From an uncultured Bacteroides sp. (GTDB lineage Bacteria; Bacteroidota; Bacteroidia; Bacteroidales; Bacteroidaceae), in NCBI GenBank assembly GCA_902388495.1, contig CABMPP010000031.1, forward strand, positions 1-49,155: a stretch of 49,155 nt of DNA, in the 5' to 3' direction. Below are positions 33,898 through 43,421 of the stretch, in pieces. The notes under the pieces were generated by a model. It was not told where the DNA came from. It ran no database searches and saw nothing but the letters and a program-made list of their open reading frames with translations. Positions within the stretch are counted from its first letter, which is position 1. Each line of letters begins with the position of its first letter. The translations under genes were made by a program, and so were the position numbers.

Positions 33898-36036
33898 ATG
33901 AATCGAAAGAAATTCTATCTATTGGCAGCGGTCTTATATTGTAGTACCGCTGTATTCGGACAACGCACTTTGGCAGAGCAACGTGCGCAAATCTTATTAG
34001 GGAAGCTCACCCTGGAAGAGAAAGTAGCCTTGATGCAAAACAGTTCACCCGCCATCCCGCGACTGGGCATTAAAGCCTACGACTGGTGGAGCGAAGCATT
34101 GCACGGCGTAGCCCGTGCAGGCATAGCCACCGTTTTTCCACAAGCCATTGGCATGGGTGCATCGTTCGACGACGATTTGCTTTACCAGACATTCACAGCC
34201 GTATCGGATGAAGCTCGAGCCAAGTCTGCAGAGTTTGCCAAGAATGGCGGTCTGAAGATCTATCAAGGATTGACCTTCTGGACTCCGAACGTAAACATCT
34301 TCCGCGACCCGCGCTGGGGACGCGGACAAGAAACCTACGGTGAAGACCCGTATCTGACGAGCCGCATGGGAGTATCCGTTGTCAGAGGTTTGCAAGGGCC
34401 CGAAGATGCCGAATACGACAAACTCCACGCATGTGCCAAGCACTTTGCCGTGCACTCCGGTCCGGAATGGAACCGCCACAGTTTCGATGCCAAAGATATC
34501 GACCCGCGTGATTTGTGGGAAACCTACCTGCCGGCATTCAAGGACCTTGTGCAAAAAGGAAATGTAAGAGAAGTGATGTGTGCTTACAACCGCTTCGAAG
34601 GAGACCCCTGCTGTGGAAGCAACCGCCTGCTGATGCAGATATTGCGTGATGAGTGGGGATATAAAGGTCTGGTAGTTTCCGACTGTTGGGCAATCTCCGA
34701 TTTCTATCGTCCCAATGCCCACCAGACTCATCCCGATGCCGCGCATGCATCTGCCAGTGCCGTATTGAATGGAACCGACCTTGAATGCGGACCGGAATTC
34801 GGACATCTGACGGAAGCCGTAAAAGAAGGTTTGATCGATGAAGCACGTATCGACGCATCGTTGCTACGCCTGCTCACTGCCAGATACCAACTCGGCGAAA
34901 TGGATAGCAGCAATGCCTGGCCTATCCCCTATTCAGTAGTAAACAGTAAGCCTCATCAGGATCTGGCATTGCGCATGGCACGAGAATCCATCGTTCTTTT
35001 GCAGAATAAAGATAATATTCTCCCGCTGGACAAGAAGTTGACAGTAGCCGTAATGGGACCCAATGCCAACGATTCAGTAATGCAATGGGGTAATTATAAT
35101 GGTTTCCCCGCCCACACCGTCACTTTATTGGAAGGTATTCGCGCCAAATTACCGGACGGCCAGGTGATTTACGAACCGGGCTGCGAGCATACCGGTGGCG
35201 ATGCATCTTTAAATCTGCAAGCAGCTGTCGATAAAGTGAAAGATGCCGATGTAGTCATCTTTGCCGGAGGAATCTCCCCCGCACTGGAAGGTGAAGAAAT
35301 GCCCGTTACGGTTCCCGGATTCAAGGGAGGCGACCGCACAGACATCGAATTGCCCGAAATTCAACGTTCACTGGTGAAAGCACTGGTAGACGCAGGCAAG
35401 AAGGTGATATTCGTCAACTATTCGGGCTCTGCCGTAGCACTCACACCCGAAAGCGAGAGATGTGAAGCCATTCTTCAGGCATGGTATCCGGGACAGGCCG
35501 GCGGAACAGCCGTGGCCGATGTCCTCTTCGGAGACTACAATCCTGCAGGCCGCCTGCCGATTACATTCTATAAGAATACCGCTCAGCTGCCCGACTTTGA
35601 AGATTACTCCATGAAGGGAAGAACGTATCGCTATTTCAAGGATGCACCATTATTCCCCTTCGGTTATGGCTTGAGCTACACTACCTTTGCTTACGGCGAT
35701 GCACATATCTATCGTGCCGACAATGCCAAGAATGATATGTTGCTTTACATCCCCGTAACAAATACAGGGAAGCGTGAAGGTGAAGAAGTGGTGCAGGTTT
35801 ATTTGCGCAAGCCCGGAGATACGGATGCACCACAACGTACGTTGCGCGGATTCAAGCGTGTGAAGCTGAATGCCGGTCAGCAGCAGGAGGTTTGCATCAG
35901 CTTGACGGATGAAAGTTTCGAATGGTTTGATACGAATACAAATACCATGCACCCCGTAGCAGGAAACTACGAATTGTTGTATGGTGGAAGTTCACGTTTG
36001 GAAGATTTAAAGGTATTGCCGGTAGAAATTAAATAG
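33898..36036 (+). CDS. GH3-family glycosidase (beta-glucosidase/beta-xylosidase type)
   Basis: 712 residues with a signal peptide (FYLLAAVLYCSTAVFG). The order is typical: a (beta/alpha)8 domain containing YDWWSEALHGVARAG, CAKHFAVHSGPEWNRH and the nucleophile D262 in LVVSDCWAI; an alpha/beta sandwich domain (ESIVLLQNKDNILPL, AVMGPNA); and a C-terminal fibronectin-like domain (VTNTGKREGEEVVQVYLR). The YDWWSEALHG start resembles the xylosidase/arabinosidase branch of GH3, though specificity cannot be fixed by eye. It is a single-gene unit between two terminators, convergent with the GH2 gene. Confidence 0.92.
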   Translation: MNRKKFYLLAAVLYCSTAVFGQRTLAEQRAQILLGKLTLEEKVALMQNSSPAIPRLGIKAYDWWSEALHGVARAGIATVFPQAIGMGASFDDDLLYQTFTAVSDEARAKSAEFAKNGGLKIYQGLTFWTPNVNIFRDPRWGRGQETYGEDPYLTSRMGVSVVRGLQGPEDAEYDKLHACAKHFAVHSGPEWNRHSFDAKDIDPRDLWETYLPAFKDLVQKGNVREVMCAYNRFEGDPCCGSNRLLMQILRDEWGYKGLVVSDCWAISDFYRPNAHQTHPDAAHASASAVLNGTDLECGPEFGHLTEAVKEGLIDEARIDASLLRLLTARYQLGEMDSSNAWPIPYSVVNSKPHQDLALRMARESIVLLQNKDNILPLDKKLTVAVMGPNANDSVMQWGNYNGFPAHTVTLLEGIRAKLPDGQVIYEPGCEHTGGDASLNLQAAVDKVKDADVVIFAGGISPALEGEEMPVTVPGFKGGDRTDIELPEIQRSLVKALVDAGKKVIFVNYSGSAVALTPESERCEAILQAWYPGQAGGTAVADVLFGDYNPAGRLPITFYKNTAQLPDFEDYSMKGRTYRYFKDAPLFPFGYGLSYTTFAYGDAHIYRADNAKNDMLLYIPVTNTGKREGEEVVQVYLRKPGDTDAPQRTLRGFKRVKLNAGQQQEVCISLTDESFEWFDTNTNTMHPVAGNYELLYGGSSRLEDLKVLPVEIK

Positions 36037-36048
36037 TCTAATAGGTCT

Positions 36049-36078
36049 GATACGCGGACGGCGCGTCGTCCGCGTATC
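36049..36078. terminator. 12-bp perfect hairpin, bidirectional terminator
   Basis: GATACGCGGACG and its exact complement CGTCCGCGTATC enclose a 6-nt loop, between the convergent GH3 and GH2 genes. A T-rich stretch follows on the plus side. Confidence 0.8.
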
Positions 36079-36090
36079 TTATTCTATCTT

Positions 36091-37902
36091 TTATTTATAA
36101 GTCTCCGCCAACTCTTCATACCACTTCTTCAGCACAAAGAACGCTTTCTTTTTCTGTCCCTTGTCCGAAACCAATCCTTTACGATTAAAATCATCCTGTA
36201 TTTCGGGCACGTGGCGGCGTGGAGAGCGGAAATCTTTCAATATCCACGGCGTTGTACCTGCCAGTCCGGGAATGCGTTTCAGCATATTGACGTGACGGAT
36301 ATACAAGTCTTCCTGATACTCTTCCGTGAAACGTTCGTTCTTGGCGCCATGGCGTCCGTACAAAGCACCACCACCAAGCTCACTGATGAATACCGGTTTC
36401 TGCGCACTGAACGTCCAGTTCACCCTGTCGCATTTCTCCGAATCACCGTCATACCATCCCACATATTCATTGAAACTGATAATATCCAGCAAATCACCCA
36501 ACGGATCATCCACTGTCATAACACCCGGCTGCACCTCTTCCTTTTCCATTGCTGCACCTATCAGACGTACATTATCCAAACTTCTTGCCTTGTTTGCCAA
36601 GTTAGTAAGGAACGCCAACCGCGCATCACTGTGGGGAGTTTCGTTCGCAATAGACCAGATGATAATATTGCAACGGTTCTTGTCGCGTGCAATCATATCG
36701 CACAACTGTTGTTCCGCATTCTTGTAAGTATCCTTATTTTCCCAATGGATAGTCCAGTAAACCGGAATCTCGGACCATACCAGGAATCCCATACGCTCGG
36801 CTTCGCGAACCATCTCTTCATTATGCGGGTAGTGCGCCAGACGCACAAAGTTACATCCCAGTTCCTTTACCCAACTCAGCAGCGTGTGAGCATGATCCCT
36901 TGAATAGGCACGTCCACTATAATAAGGTGTCTCCTCATGAATGCTGATACCCCTGCAGAAGATTTCCTTGTCATTCAGCAATATCTTGGTACCTTCCGTG
37001 CGGATGGTACGGAAACCGATTTCATCCGATACTTTGTCCGTCTCGGAAGAAAGGTTCACGGCATACAGTTTCGGATTCTCAGGCGTCCAAAGCACAGGTT
37101 TCGTCTTTACCTGGAAAGAGGCATAACCATTGGCATCGGTAGTTACTTCCTTCTTTATTTTCAATTCGGGAATATCCAGTACTACCTTTTGTTCCTTGGC
37201 AGAGCCATCCAGCTGCACCCATCCTTCAATCATATTCTTGTCATTCTTCTGCAACTGTACATAATAGTCGCGTATATAAGTAGAAGGCATTTCAACCAAA
37301 GTAACAGGACGGGTGATACCACCGAAGTTCCACCAATCGGCATTGACCGTAGGCACAGCTTCCGGACGGCGTTTGTTATCCACTTTCACCACCAGGCTGT
37401 TCGTACCATCCTTCAACAGATTGGTAATCTCATAATTAAAAGGAGTGAATCCGCCTACGTGTTGTCCCAGGCGCTTGCCGTTCAACCATACGATGGCTTC
37501 ATAATTGGCTGCACCGAAGTTCACAAACAGACGTTTGCCCGGTTGCAGCGAGTATTCAAAATGCTTCCGATACCATACCGTCCCTTCGTAATAGTACAGT
37601 TGCGGACGTTGCGTGTTCCAGTCACCGGGAACAAACAACAGCTTGTCCGTTTCAAAATCATACTCCTGAAGCTGGGTCTTGTCCGAATAGGTTTTGTCTT
37701 GGGCATAACCGCCGTCATAAGGTTTCAGACGATAATCATAGTACCCGTTTTCAAAAGGATCTACGATTGTTTTCCACTGTCCGTCAAGGGATGTAGTCTG
37801 GCGGGCACCGACATTCATAATCAGAGGAGCCTGCTGCGCAAAAGCTAAAACCGGCATCAAGGCCAAGAGAAAGGCCAAAGAGTTTTTTAAGAGTGTTCTC
37901 AT
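36091..37902 (-). CDS. GH2 beta-glucuronidase (NxK motif present)
   Basis: Start at 37902 (MRTLLKNSLAFLL...), giving a signal peptide and 603 residues; the open frame extends further upstream only as unrelated sequence. Sugar-binding, immunoglobulin-like and TIM-barrel GH2 domains follow in order. Acid/base E421 lies in SIANETPHSD, nucleophile E508 in FISELGGGALYG. N573-R-K575 near the C-terminus matches the NxK motif that recognises the glucuronate carboxylate in gut beta-glucuronidases. There is no long insertion where E. coli enzymes have loop 1, so it belongs to a short-loop class. It is probably periplasmic and may act on glucuronides of glycans or host conjugates. Confidence 0.85.
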   Translation of the reverse strand: MRTLLKNSLAFLLALMPVLAFAQQAPLIMNVGARQTTSLDGQWKTIVDPFENGYYDYRLKPYDGGYAQDKTYSDKTQLQEYDFETDKLLFVPGDWNTQRPQLYYYEGTVWYRKHFEYSLQPGKRLFVNFGAANYEAIVWLNGKRLGQHVGGFTPFNYEITNLLKDGTNSLVVKVDNKRRPEAVPTVNADWWNFGGITRPVTLVEMPSTYIRDYYVQLQKNDKNMIEGWVQLDGSAKEQKVVLDIPELKIKKEVTTDANGYASFQVKTKPVLWTPENPKLYAVNLSSETDKVSDEIGFRTIRTEGTKILLNDKEIFCRGISIHEETPYYSGRAYSRDHAHTLLSWVKELGCNFVRLAHYPHNEEMVREAERMGFLVWSEIPVYWTIHWENKDTYKNAEQQLCDMIARDKNRCNIIIWSIANETPHSDARLAFLTNLANKARSLDNVRLIGAAMEKEEVQPGVMTVDDPLGDLLDIISFNEYVGWYDGDSEKCDRVNWTFSAQKPVFISELGGGALYGRHGAKNERFTEEYQEDLYIRHVNMLKRIPGLAGTTPWILKDFRSPRRHVPEIQDDFNRKGLVSDKGQKKKAFFVLKKWYEELAETYK

Positions 37903-37982
37903 AGGTTTTATGTATTTATAATGTAGTTTGCAAAAATATAAAAAAGAAAGTAACTCAATCGCCATCGAAGCCATCTTTTATG

Positions 37983-37990
37983 TACTTTTG
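37983..37990 (+). promoter_or_regulatory. -7 box (TACTTTTG) for the amidase/golvesin gene
   Basis: Perfect TAnnTTTG 18 bp before the ATG at 38009. It supports that start over the in-frame ATG at 37928, which lies upstream of the box. Confidence 0.5.
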
Positions 37991-38008
37991 CACACCCAAG
38001 AAACAGAT

Positions 38009-40936
38009 ATGAGAAAAATAATTCTTATCAGCATATTGCTTTTACACGGAATACTGCTTTCCGCCCAGGATATCGAAAAGAATGTAGAAGAACGCCTCCG
38101 GACCTTCTTCAGAGAATATAGTACCAATACCGTCAATATCGGGACCTGCAAACTGGACAGTTTCCGCATTGATTTCCGGAAGAAAAAGCTGCTTATCTAT
38201 GCCGACGAACGGTTTGCTTACCAACCCATGCGACCGGAAACCGTCGATGCCATCTACCGGCGTTTGGGACAAATCCTCCCCGGTCCGGTGAACTACTTCG
38301 ATATCACCTTATATACTTATGGGCGCAGCATCGACGACCTCATCCCCAACCTCTACCGGAAAGGGAAAAAAGACAAGGCGCGGCTGTTCGGTAATCTGGA
38401 ATATAAAGGCGCTCCCTGGGTTACCCGTACTTCCCGTCCTTATGACATCACCCGCGGGCTGGAAGGCCGGCACATCGCCCTGTGGCAAAGTCACGGAAAT
38501 TATTACATCAACGACATGAACAAGTGGGCATGGCAACGCCCGCGACTGTTCTGTACCACCGAAGACCAGTTCACTCAATCTTTCATCCTTCCCTACCTCA
38601 TCCCTATGCTTGAAAATGCGGGAGCCAACGTATTCACCCCGCGCGAACGCGACACACAGAAGCAGGAAGTAATCGTAGACAACGACGGCACTTTGAGCGG
38701 ACAAGGCAGCCAAGGCTCCCTCTATCTGGATGTCAAAAGCCGGAAAGCCCGCTGGGAACAGGCCAATCTGCCCGGATTCGCCCAACGAAAACGTATCTAT
38801 CAGGAAGGAGAAAATCCTTTCCTCAGCGGTACGGCACGCTTCGCCAAAACCGAAAAGAAAAAAGACAAAGCCTTTGCCGAATGGGTGCCCGACATTCCGG
38901 AGACGGGAGAATATGCCGTATACGTCTCCTACCAGACCTTGCCCAACAGTGTGAGCGATGCCAAGTACCTCGTATTCCACAACGGCGGTGTCACCGAGTT
39001 TACGGTAAACCAGCAAATCGGTGGCGGCACCTGGGTCTATCTCGGCACTTTCACCTTCGATAAAGGTAGAAATGATTACGGCATGGTGGTTCTGAGCAAT
39101 GAAAGCCGGGAGAAAGGTGTAGTCTGCGCCGATGCCGTCCGCTTTGGTGGCGGCATGGGGAATATCGCACGTGGCGGACAAACCAGTGGACTGCCCCGAT
39201 ACCTGGAAGGTGCACGCTATTCCGCCCAATGGGCAGGCATGCCCTATCCCGTATATTCTGGTCGAGAAGGAACGAACGACATGGCGGACGACATCAACGT
39301 ACGTTCGCGTATGGTGAATCATCTGGCAGGAAAATCTCTTTTCAACCCCGCAGAAGAAGGGCTGGGCGTGCCTTTCGAAATGAGCATGGCATTACACAGT
39401 GATGCCGGCTTCAGCCGGGAAGACGAAATCATAGGAACCCTCGGCGTCTATACCACCGATTTCAACAACGGGCGCCTGAATGCCGGCACAGACCGTTACG
39501 CCTCACGCGACCTCTCGGACATCCTGCTGACTCAATTGCAACATGATATCCGTTCCACCTTCAACACCGACTGGACGCGCCGCAGCATGTGGGACCGCAA
39601 CTACAGCGAAACACGCCTGCCTGCAGTTCCTTCCACCATCGTAGAACTTCTGTCGCACCAGAACTTTGCAGACATGCGCCTGGGACACGATCCAAACTTC
39701 AAGTTCACCGTCGGACGTGCACTTTACAAAGCCATCCTGCAATACATCTGTAGCCAGCACGACAAAGATTACATCGTGCAGCCCCTTCCCGTCAGCCATT
39801 TCGCCATCCGCTTCGGCAAGAAGAAGAATACCCTCGAACTCTCCTGGAAAGGCGAAGACGACCCGTTGGAACCCACTGCCAAACCACGCGAATACATTGT
39901 TTATACCCGCATCGGACGCGGCGGATTTGATAACGGCGTACGCGTAAGCACCCCGTCTTATACTGCAAAAATAGAACCGGGCATCGTCTATTCCTTCAAA
40001 GTGACCGCCGTCAACCGCGGGGGCGAAAGCTTCCCCTCCGAAACGCTCTCGGCCTACAAATCCAAACGCGAACAGGAACGTGTACTCATCGTCAACGGTT
40101 TCGACCGTATCAGCGGACCGGCCGTGATCGATACTCCCACCCAAGCCGGCTTCGACATCGCCCAAGACCCGGGTGTCCCCTACCTCTACGACATCTCCCT
40201 TTGCGGTGCCCAGCAGAACTTCAACCGCAAGGATGCAGGAAAAGGGTTGGGAAGCAGCGGTAGCGAATACGAAGGTATGAAAATCATAGGAAACACTTTC
40301 GACTATCCTTTCATACACGGCAAAGCAATACAAGCCGCCGGCACTTACAGTTTTGTGTCATGCAGCGACGAGGCAGTAGAAAGTGGCATAATCTCTTTGG
40401 AAGACTATGCGATAGTAGACTATATCCTCGGACTGGAAAAAGAAGATGCATCCGGCAACCCGTCGCGAAGCATCTATTACAAGACTTTCTCCTCGCCGAT
40501 ACAGCGCGCACTGACTTCCTATTGCCGTTCAGGAGGAAAGCTGCTGGTCAGCGGCGCCTACGTAGGCAGTGATATGAACAGCCGGCAGGGCGACCGGGAA
40601 TTCATTCAGAACATATTGAAGTACCGCTACGGCAACTCCCTGCAAACAGCAGAAAATAATATCGCCGTTCAAGGCCTGGGACGTACATTCACCCTCCCCC
40701 GCCTTCCCAACGAGCAAGCCTATCCGGTCACCGCCCCCGATTGCATCCTGCCCATGTCTCCCGCTTTCCCGGTGATGACCTATGCCAATGGCAATCAGTC
40801 CGCCGCCGTGGCTTATCAGGGTAACGACTACCGCACCTTCGTCATGGGTTTCCCTTTCGAAAGCATCAGGGAAGAAGCGGACAGAACTGCAATTATGGCA
40901 TCCGTGCTTCAATTTCTAAGTGAAAGGAAGAGGTAA
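38009..40936 (+). CDS. Exported amidase-like protein with inserted golvesin-type domain and Fn3 domain
   Basis: 975 residues from 38009, with a signal peptide (MRKIILISILLLHGILLSAQ). It has Amidase_3-like catalytic pieces: ALWQSHGNYY (H162), ALHSDAG (H463) and VELLSHQNFADM (E546), equivalent to the zinc His and catalytic Glu of N-acetylmuramoyl-L-alanine amidases. Between H162 and H463 sits a beta-rich golvesin-C-like domain (about 265-380, WVPDIPETGEYAVYVSYQ). A fibronectin-type domain follows (ITPG-like YSFKVTAVNRGGESFPSE, about 640-710) and then a flavodoxin-like C-terminus. Homologues are often named xanthan lyase by transfer, which the motifs do not support. Divergent from the beta-glucuronidase gene across a 106-bp spacer. 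Confidence 0.8.
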   Translation: MRKIILISILLLHGILLSAQDIEKNVEERLRTFFREYSTNTVNIGTCKLDSFRIDFRKKKLLIYADERFAYQPMRPETVDAIYRRLGQILPGPVNYFDITLYTYGRSIDDLIPNLYRKGKKDKARLFGNLEYKGAPWVTRTSRPYDITRGLEGRHIALWQSHGNYYINDMNKWAWQRPRLFCTTEDQFTQSFILPYLIPMLENAGANVFTPRERDTQKQEVIVDNDGTLSGQGSQGSLYLDVKSRKARWEQANLPGFAQRKRIYQEGENPFLSGTARFAKTEKKKDKAFAEWVPDIPETGEYAVYVSYQTLPNSVSDAKYLVFHNGGVTEFTVNQQIGGGTWVYLGTFTFDKGRNDYGMVVLSNESREKGVVCADAVRFGGGMGNIARGGQTSGLPRYLEGARYSAQWAGMPYPVYSGREGTNDMADDINVRSRMVNHLAGKSLFNPAEEGLGVPFEMSMALHSDAGFSREDEIIGTLGVYTTDFNNGRLNAGTDRYASRDLSDILLTQLQHDIRSTFNTDWTRRSMWDRNYSETRLPAVPSTIVELLSHQNFADMRLGHDPNFKFTVGRALYKAILQYICSQHDKDYIVQPLPVSHFAIRFGKKKNTLELSWKGEDDPLEPTAKPREYIVYTRIGRGGFDNGVRVSTPSYTAKIEPGIVYSFKVTAVNRGGESFPSETLSAYKSKREQERVLIVNGFDRISGPAVIDTPTQAGFDIAQDPGVPYLYDISLCGAQQNFNRKDAGKGLGSSGSEYEGMKIIGNTFDYPFIHGKAIQAAGTYSFVSCSDEAVESGIISLEDYAIVDYILGLEKEDASGNPSRSIYYKTFSSPIQRALTSYCRSGGKLLVSGAYVGSDMNSRQGDREFIQNILKYRYGNSLQTAENNIAVQGLGRTFTLPRLPNEQAYPVTAPDCILPMSPAFPVMTYANGNQSAAVAYQGNDYRTFVMGFPFESIREEADRTAIMASVLQFLSERKR

Positions 40937-40951
40937 TCATAAAATAAATCT

Positions 40952-40959
40952 TATCTTTG
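40952..40959 (+). promoter_or_regulatory. -7 box (TATCTTTG) for the 105-aa gene
   Basis: Perfect TAnnTTTG 43 bp before the start at 41003. Confidence 0.55.
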
Positions 40960-41002
40960 CTCCTAAAGTAACCCGAATATTAATCCTCAAAATAAAAAGA
41001 AC

Positions 41003-41320
41003 ATGTACACTATACAAGCCAACCCCAGCGGAACCCGCAGTTTAGAAATTTCAGAAGATAACCTTGCCACCATTGAGAAATACGGACTCTTCCGTCACCT
41101 CATCGACAGCAACGGTATCGTAGACGAAGATGTACTCGAAAAATTAAAGCTGAACATCCGCTCCCTCATCGCCGCGCAAGAGGAAGATAGCAAAGACCTG
41201 CTCGACCTCTGTATCGACGTTATTTATCACAACAACATGAAAGCGTTCGGATTGCAGCAACTTATCAAGCTCTATCTGCAATGGCTTTCCAAACAAGAAA
41301 CCGTAGAAGAGGAAGAATAA
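41003..41320 (+). CDS. Small acidic protein of unknown function (105 aa)
   Basis: Unrecognised family. It is soluble, mostly helical and acidic, with no signal peptide (EKYGLFRHLIDSNGIVDEDV, EEDSKDLLDLCIDVIYHNNM) and ends in a run of Glu. Its stop codon directly abuts the start of the TusA-like gene with no gap, so they are co-translated. Preceded by a perfect -7 box. The conserved pairing with a sulfur-carrier-like protein and with ygiQ is the only functional hint. Confidence 0.75.
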   Translation: MYTIQANPSGTRSLEISEDNLATIEKYGLFRHLIDSNGIVDEDVLEKLKLNIRSLIAAQEEDSKDLLDLCIDVIYHNNMKAFGLQQLIKLYLQWLSKQETVEEEE

Positions 41321-41533
41321 ATGAAAACCATCGACACGTGCGGACCCAAGCACTACAGTCCTCTTATCCCTGCCGTGAAAGCCATGTGCGAAGCGCGGCC
41401 GGGTGAGAAGCTGGAAATCATCATGGACGATGCTGCTGCTTTCAATGACCTGAAAGAGTACCTCGCCGAACAGCAAATCGGCTTCCGTGAGATTTACGAC
41501 GGAGAGCAAATGACGTTGCAGTTTACTATATAA
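41321..41533 (+). CDS. TusA/SirA-like small protein lacking the usual CPxP cysteine (70 aa)
   Basis: Size and fold pattern match TusA-type sulfur carriers: an N-terminal strand with Asp (MKTIDTCGPKHYSPLIPAVK), a helix, a strand GEKLEIIMDD, a second helix (DLKEYLAEQQIG) and a final strand. In TusA the motif GLRCPEP carries the active Cys; here the aligned position reads GPKHYSP, so Cys is replaced and the only Cys is four residues earlier in DTCG. Sulfur transfer by the normal mechanism is doubtful. It begins immediately after the stop of the 105-aa gene. Confidence 0.6.
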   Translation: MKTIDTCGPKHYSPLIPAVKAMCEARPGEKLEIIMDDAAAFNDLKEYLAEQQIGFREIYDGEQMTLQFTI

Positions 41534-41544
41534 CTTTTATTCCG

Positions 41545-41552
41545 TATCTTTG
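41545..41552 (+). promoter_or_regulatory. -7 box (TATCTTTG) immediately before ygiQ
   Basis: Perfect TAnnTTTG only 4 nt before the ATG of the YgiQ gene, so a transcript from it would be leaderless or nearly so. Confidence 0.45.
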
Positions 41553-41556
41553 CGGC

Positions 41557-43413
41557 ATGAAAGAATATCGACTGACTGATTGGTTACCCACCACCAAAAA
41601 AGAAGTAGAACTCCGTGGATGGGATGAATTGGATGTAATCCTATTCAGCGGTGATGCTTACGTGGATCACCCGTCTTTCGGGGCTGCCGTCATCGGCCGC
41701 ATCCTCGAAGCAGAAGGATTACGCGTAGCCATCATCCCCCAACCAAACTGGCGCGACGATTTGCGCGATTTCAAAAAGCTGGGACGCCCCCGCATGTTCT
41801 TCGGCATCAGTGCCGGATGCATGGATTCGATGGTAAACAAATATACAGCCAACAAGCGCCTGCGCAGTGACGATGCCTATACCCCGGATGCCCGTCCGGA
41901 CATGCGTCCCGAATATCCTTCCATCGTATATACCCAAATACTGAAGAAACTATATCCCGATGTCCCGGTCGTGCTGGGAGGCATCGAGGCAAGCATGCGC
42001 CGGCTGACTCATTACGACTACTGGCAAGACCGCGTGCGCCCAAGCATCCTTATAGACAGTGGCGCCGATTCACTGATATATGGCATGGGCGAAAAGCCGA
42101 TTGTGGAACTTGCCGAGAGACTGAAAAGCAAGCTGGCACAAACCGTCGGAAACAATTCCGTCGGCAGAGAAGACTTCAGGCGACTGATTTCCGATATTCC
42201 TCAAATGGTTTATCTCGATAAAGAGGTTGCTCCGCAAGAAGGGGATATCACCCTCTTTTCCCACGAAGAATGCCTGAAAGACAAAAAGAAACAGGCGGGC
42301 AACTTCCGCCATATCGAAGAAGAAAGCAATAAGTATGCAGCTTCGCGCATCCTGCAAGTAACGGGCAGGCAAACGGTAGTCGTCAACCCTCCCTACCCTC
42401 CGCTGACCGAAGCCGAGCTTGATTACTCTTTTGATCTGCCCTACACCCGTCTTCCCCATCCCAAATATAAGGGGAAACGCATCCCGGCATACGACATGAT
42501 CAAGTTCTCCGTTAACATCCACCGGGGATGTTTCGGCGGATGCGCTTTCTGCACCATCTCGGCACATCAGGGGAAGTTCATCGTGAGTCGCAGCAAGAAA
42601 AGTATTCTGAAAGAAGTGGAAGCAGTCACCCAGCTGCCCGATTTCAAAGGATATCTGAGCGACCTGGGAGGTCCGTCGGCCAATATGTATCGGATGAAAG
42701 GGCGGGACGAAACACTTTGCAAACGATGCAAGCGCCCGTCGTGCATCCATCCCAAAGTATGCCCCAACCTGAACACGGACCATCGTCCATTATTGGATAT
42801 CTATCATGCAGTAGACTCCCTGCCCGGCATCAAGAAATCCTTTATCGGCAGTGGCGTGCGCTACGACTTGCTGCTTCATCAAAGCAAAGACCCGGCTACC
42901 AACAAAAGCACTGCCGAATATACCCGCGAACTCATTGCCCGCCACGTCAGCGGCCGCCTGAAAGTGGCGCCGGAGCACACTTCGGACCGGGTGTTGAACA
43001 TCATGCGCAAGCCTTCGTTCAGCCAGTTTGGAGAATTCAAGCAGATATTCGACCGCATCAACCGTGAAGAAGGGCTGCGGCAACAACTCATACCTTACTT
43101 TATATCCAGCCATCCCGGATGCAAGGAAGAGGATATGGCCGAACTTGCCGTCATCACCAAACGCATGGACTTCCAGTTGGAGCAGGTGCAGGACTTCACC
43201 CCCACTCCGATGACAGTAGCCACCGAAGCATGGTACACGGGATTTCATCCTTATACGTTGGAACCGGTGTTCAGTGCCAAGACGCAAAAAGAAAAACTGG
43301 CACAACGCCAGTTCTTCTTCTGGTACAAACCCGAAGAGCGCAAGAACATCATCAACGAATTGCGCCGGATAGGTCGGCCGGACTTGATAGATAAGCTATA
43401 CGGAAAACGGTAA
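41557..43413 (+). CDS. ygiQ: YgiQ-family radical SAM protein
   Basis: 618 residues. N-terminal domain with LRGWDELDVILFSGDAYVDHPSFG, the YgiQ hallmark, and the B12-like fold segment GGIEASMRRLTHYDYW. The radical-SAM cluster motif is CFGGCAFC in IHRGCFGGCAFCTISAHQG, a CxxxCxxC arrangement. Further Cys residues in LCKRCKRPSC and HPKVCPN may bind a second cluster. The family is widely conserved with no settled substrate. The start is fixed by alignment of the conserved N-terminus. Convergent with the propeller-TonB gene, with only 8 bp between stop codons. Confidence 0.92.
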   Translation: MKEYRLTDWLPTTKKEVELRGWDELDVILFSGDAYVDHPSFGAAVIGRILEAEGLRVAIIPQPNWRDDLRDFKKLGRPRMFFGISAGCMDSMVNKYTANKRLRSDDAYTPDARPDMRPEYPSIVYTQILKKLYPDVPVVLGGIEASMRRLTHYDYWQDRVRPSILIDSGADSLIYGMGEKPIVELAERLKSKLAQTVGNNSVGREDFRRLISDIPQMVYLDKEVAPQEGDITLFSHEECLKDKKKQAGNFRHIEEESNKYAASRILQVTGRQTVVVNPPYPPLTEAELDYSFDLPYTRLPHPKYKGKRIPAYDMIKFSVNIHRGCFGGCAFCTISAHQGKFIVSRSKKSILKEVEAVTQLPDFKGYLSDLGGPSANMYRMKGRDETLCKRCKRPSCIHPKVCPNLNTDHRPLLDIYHAVDSLPGIKKSFIGSGVRYDLLLHQSKDPATNKSTAEYTRELIARHVSGRLKVAPEHTSDRVLNIMRKPSFSQFGEFKQIFDRINREEGLRQQLIPYFISSHPGCKEEDMAELAVITKRMDFQLEQVQDFTPTPMTVATEAWYTGFHPYTLEPVFSAKTQKEKLAQRQFFFWYKPEERKNIINELRRIGRPDLIDKLYGKR

Positions 43414-43421
43414 GGCACCGA

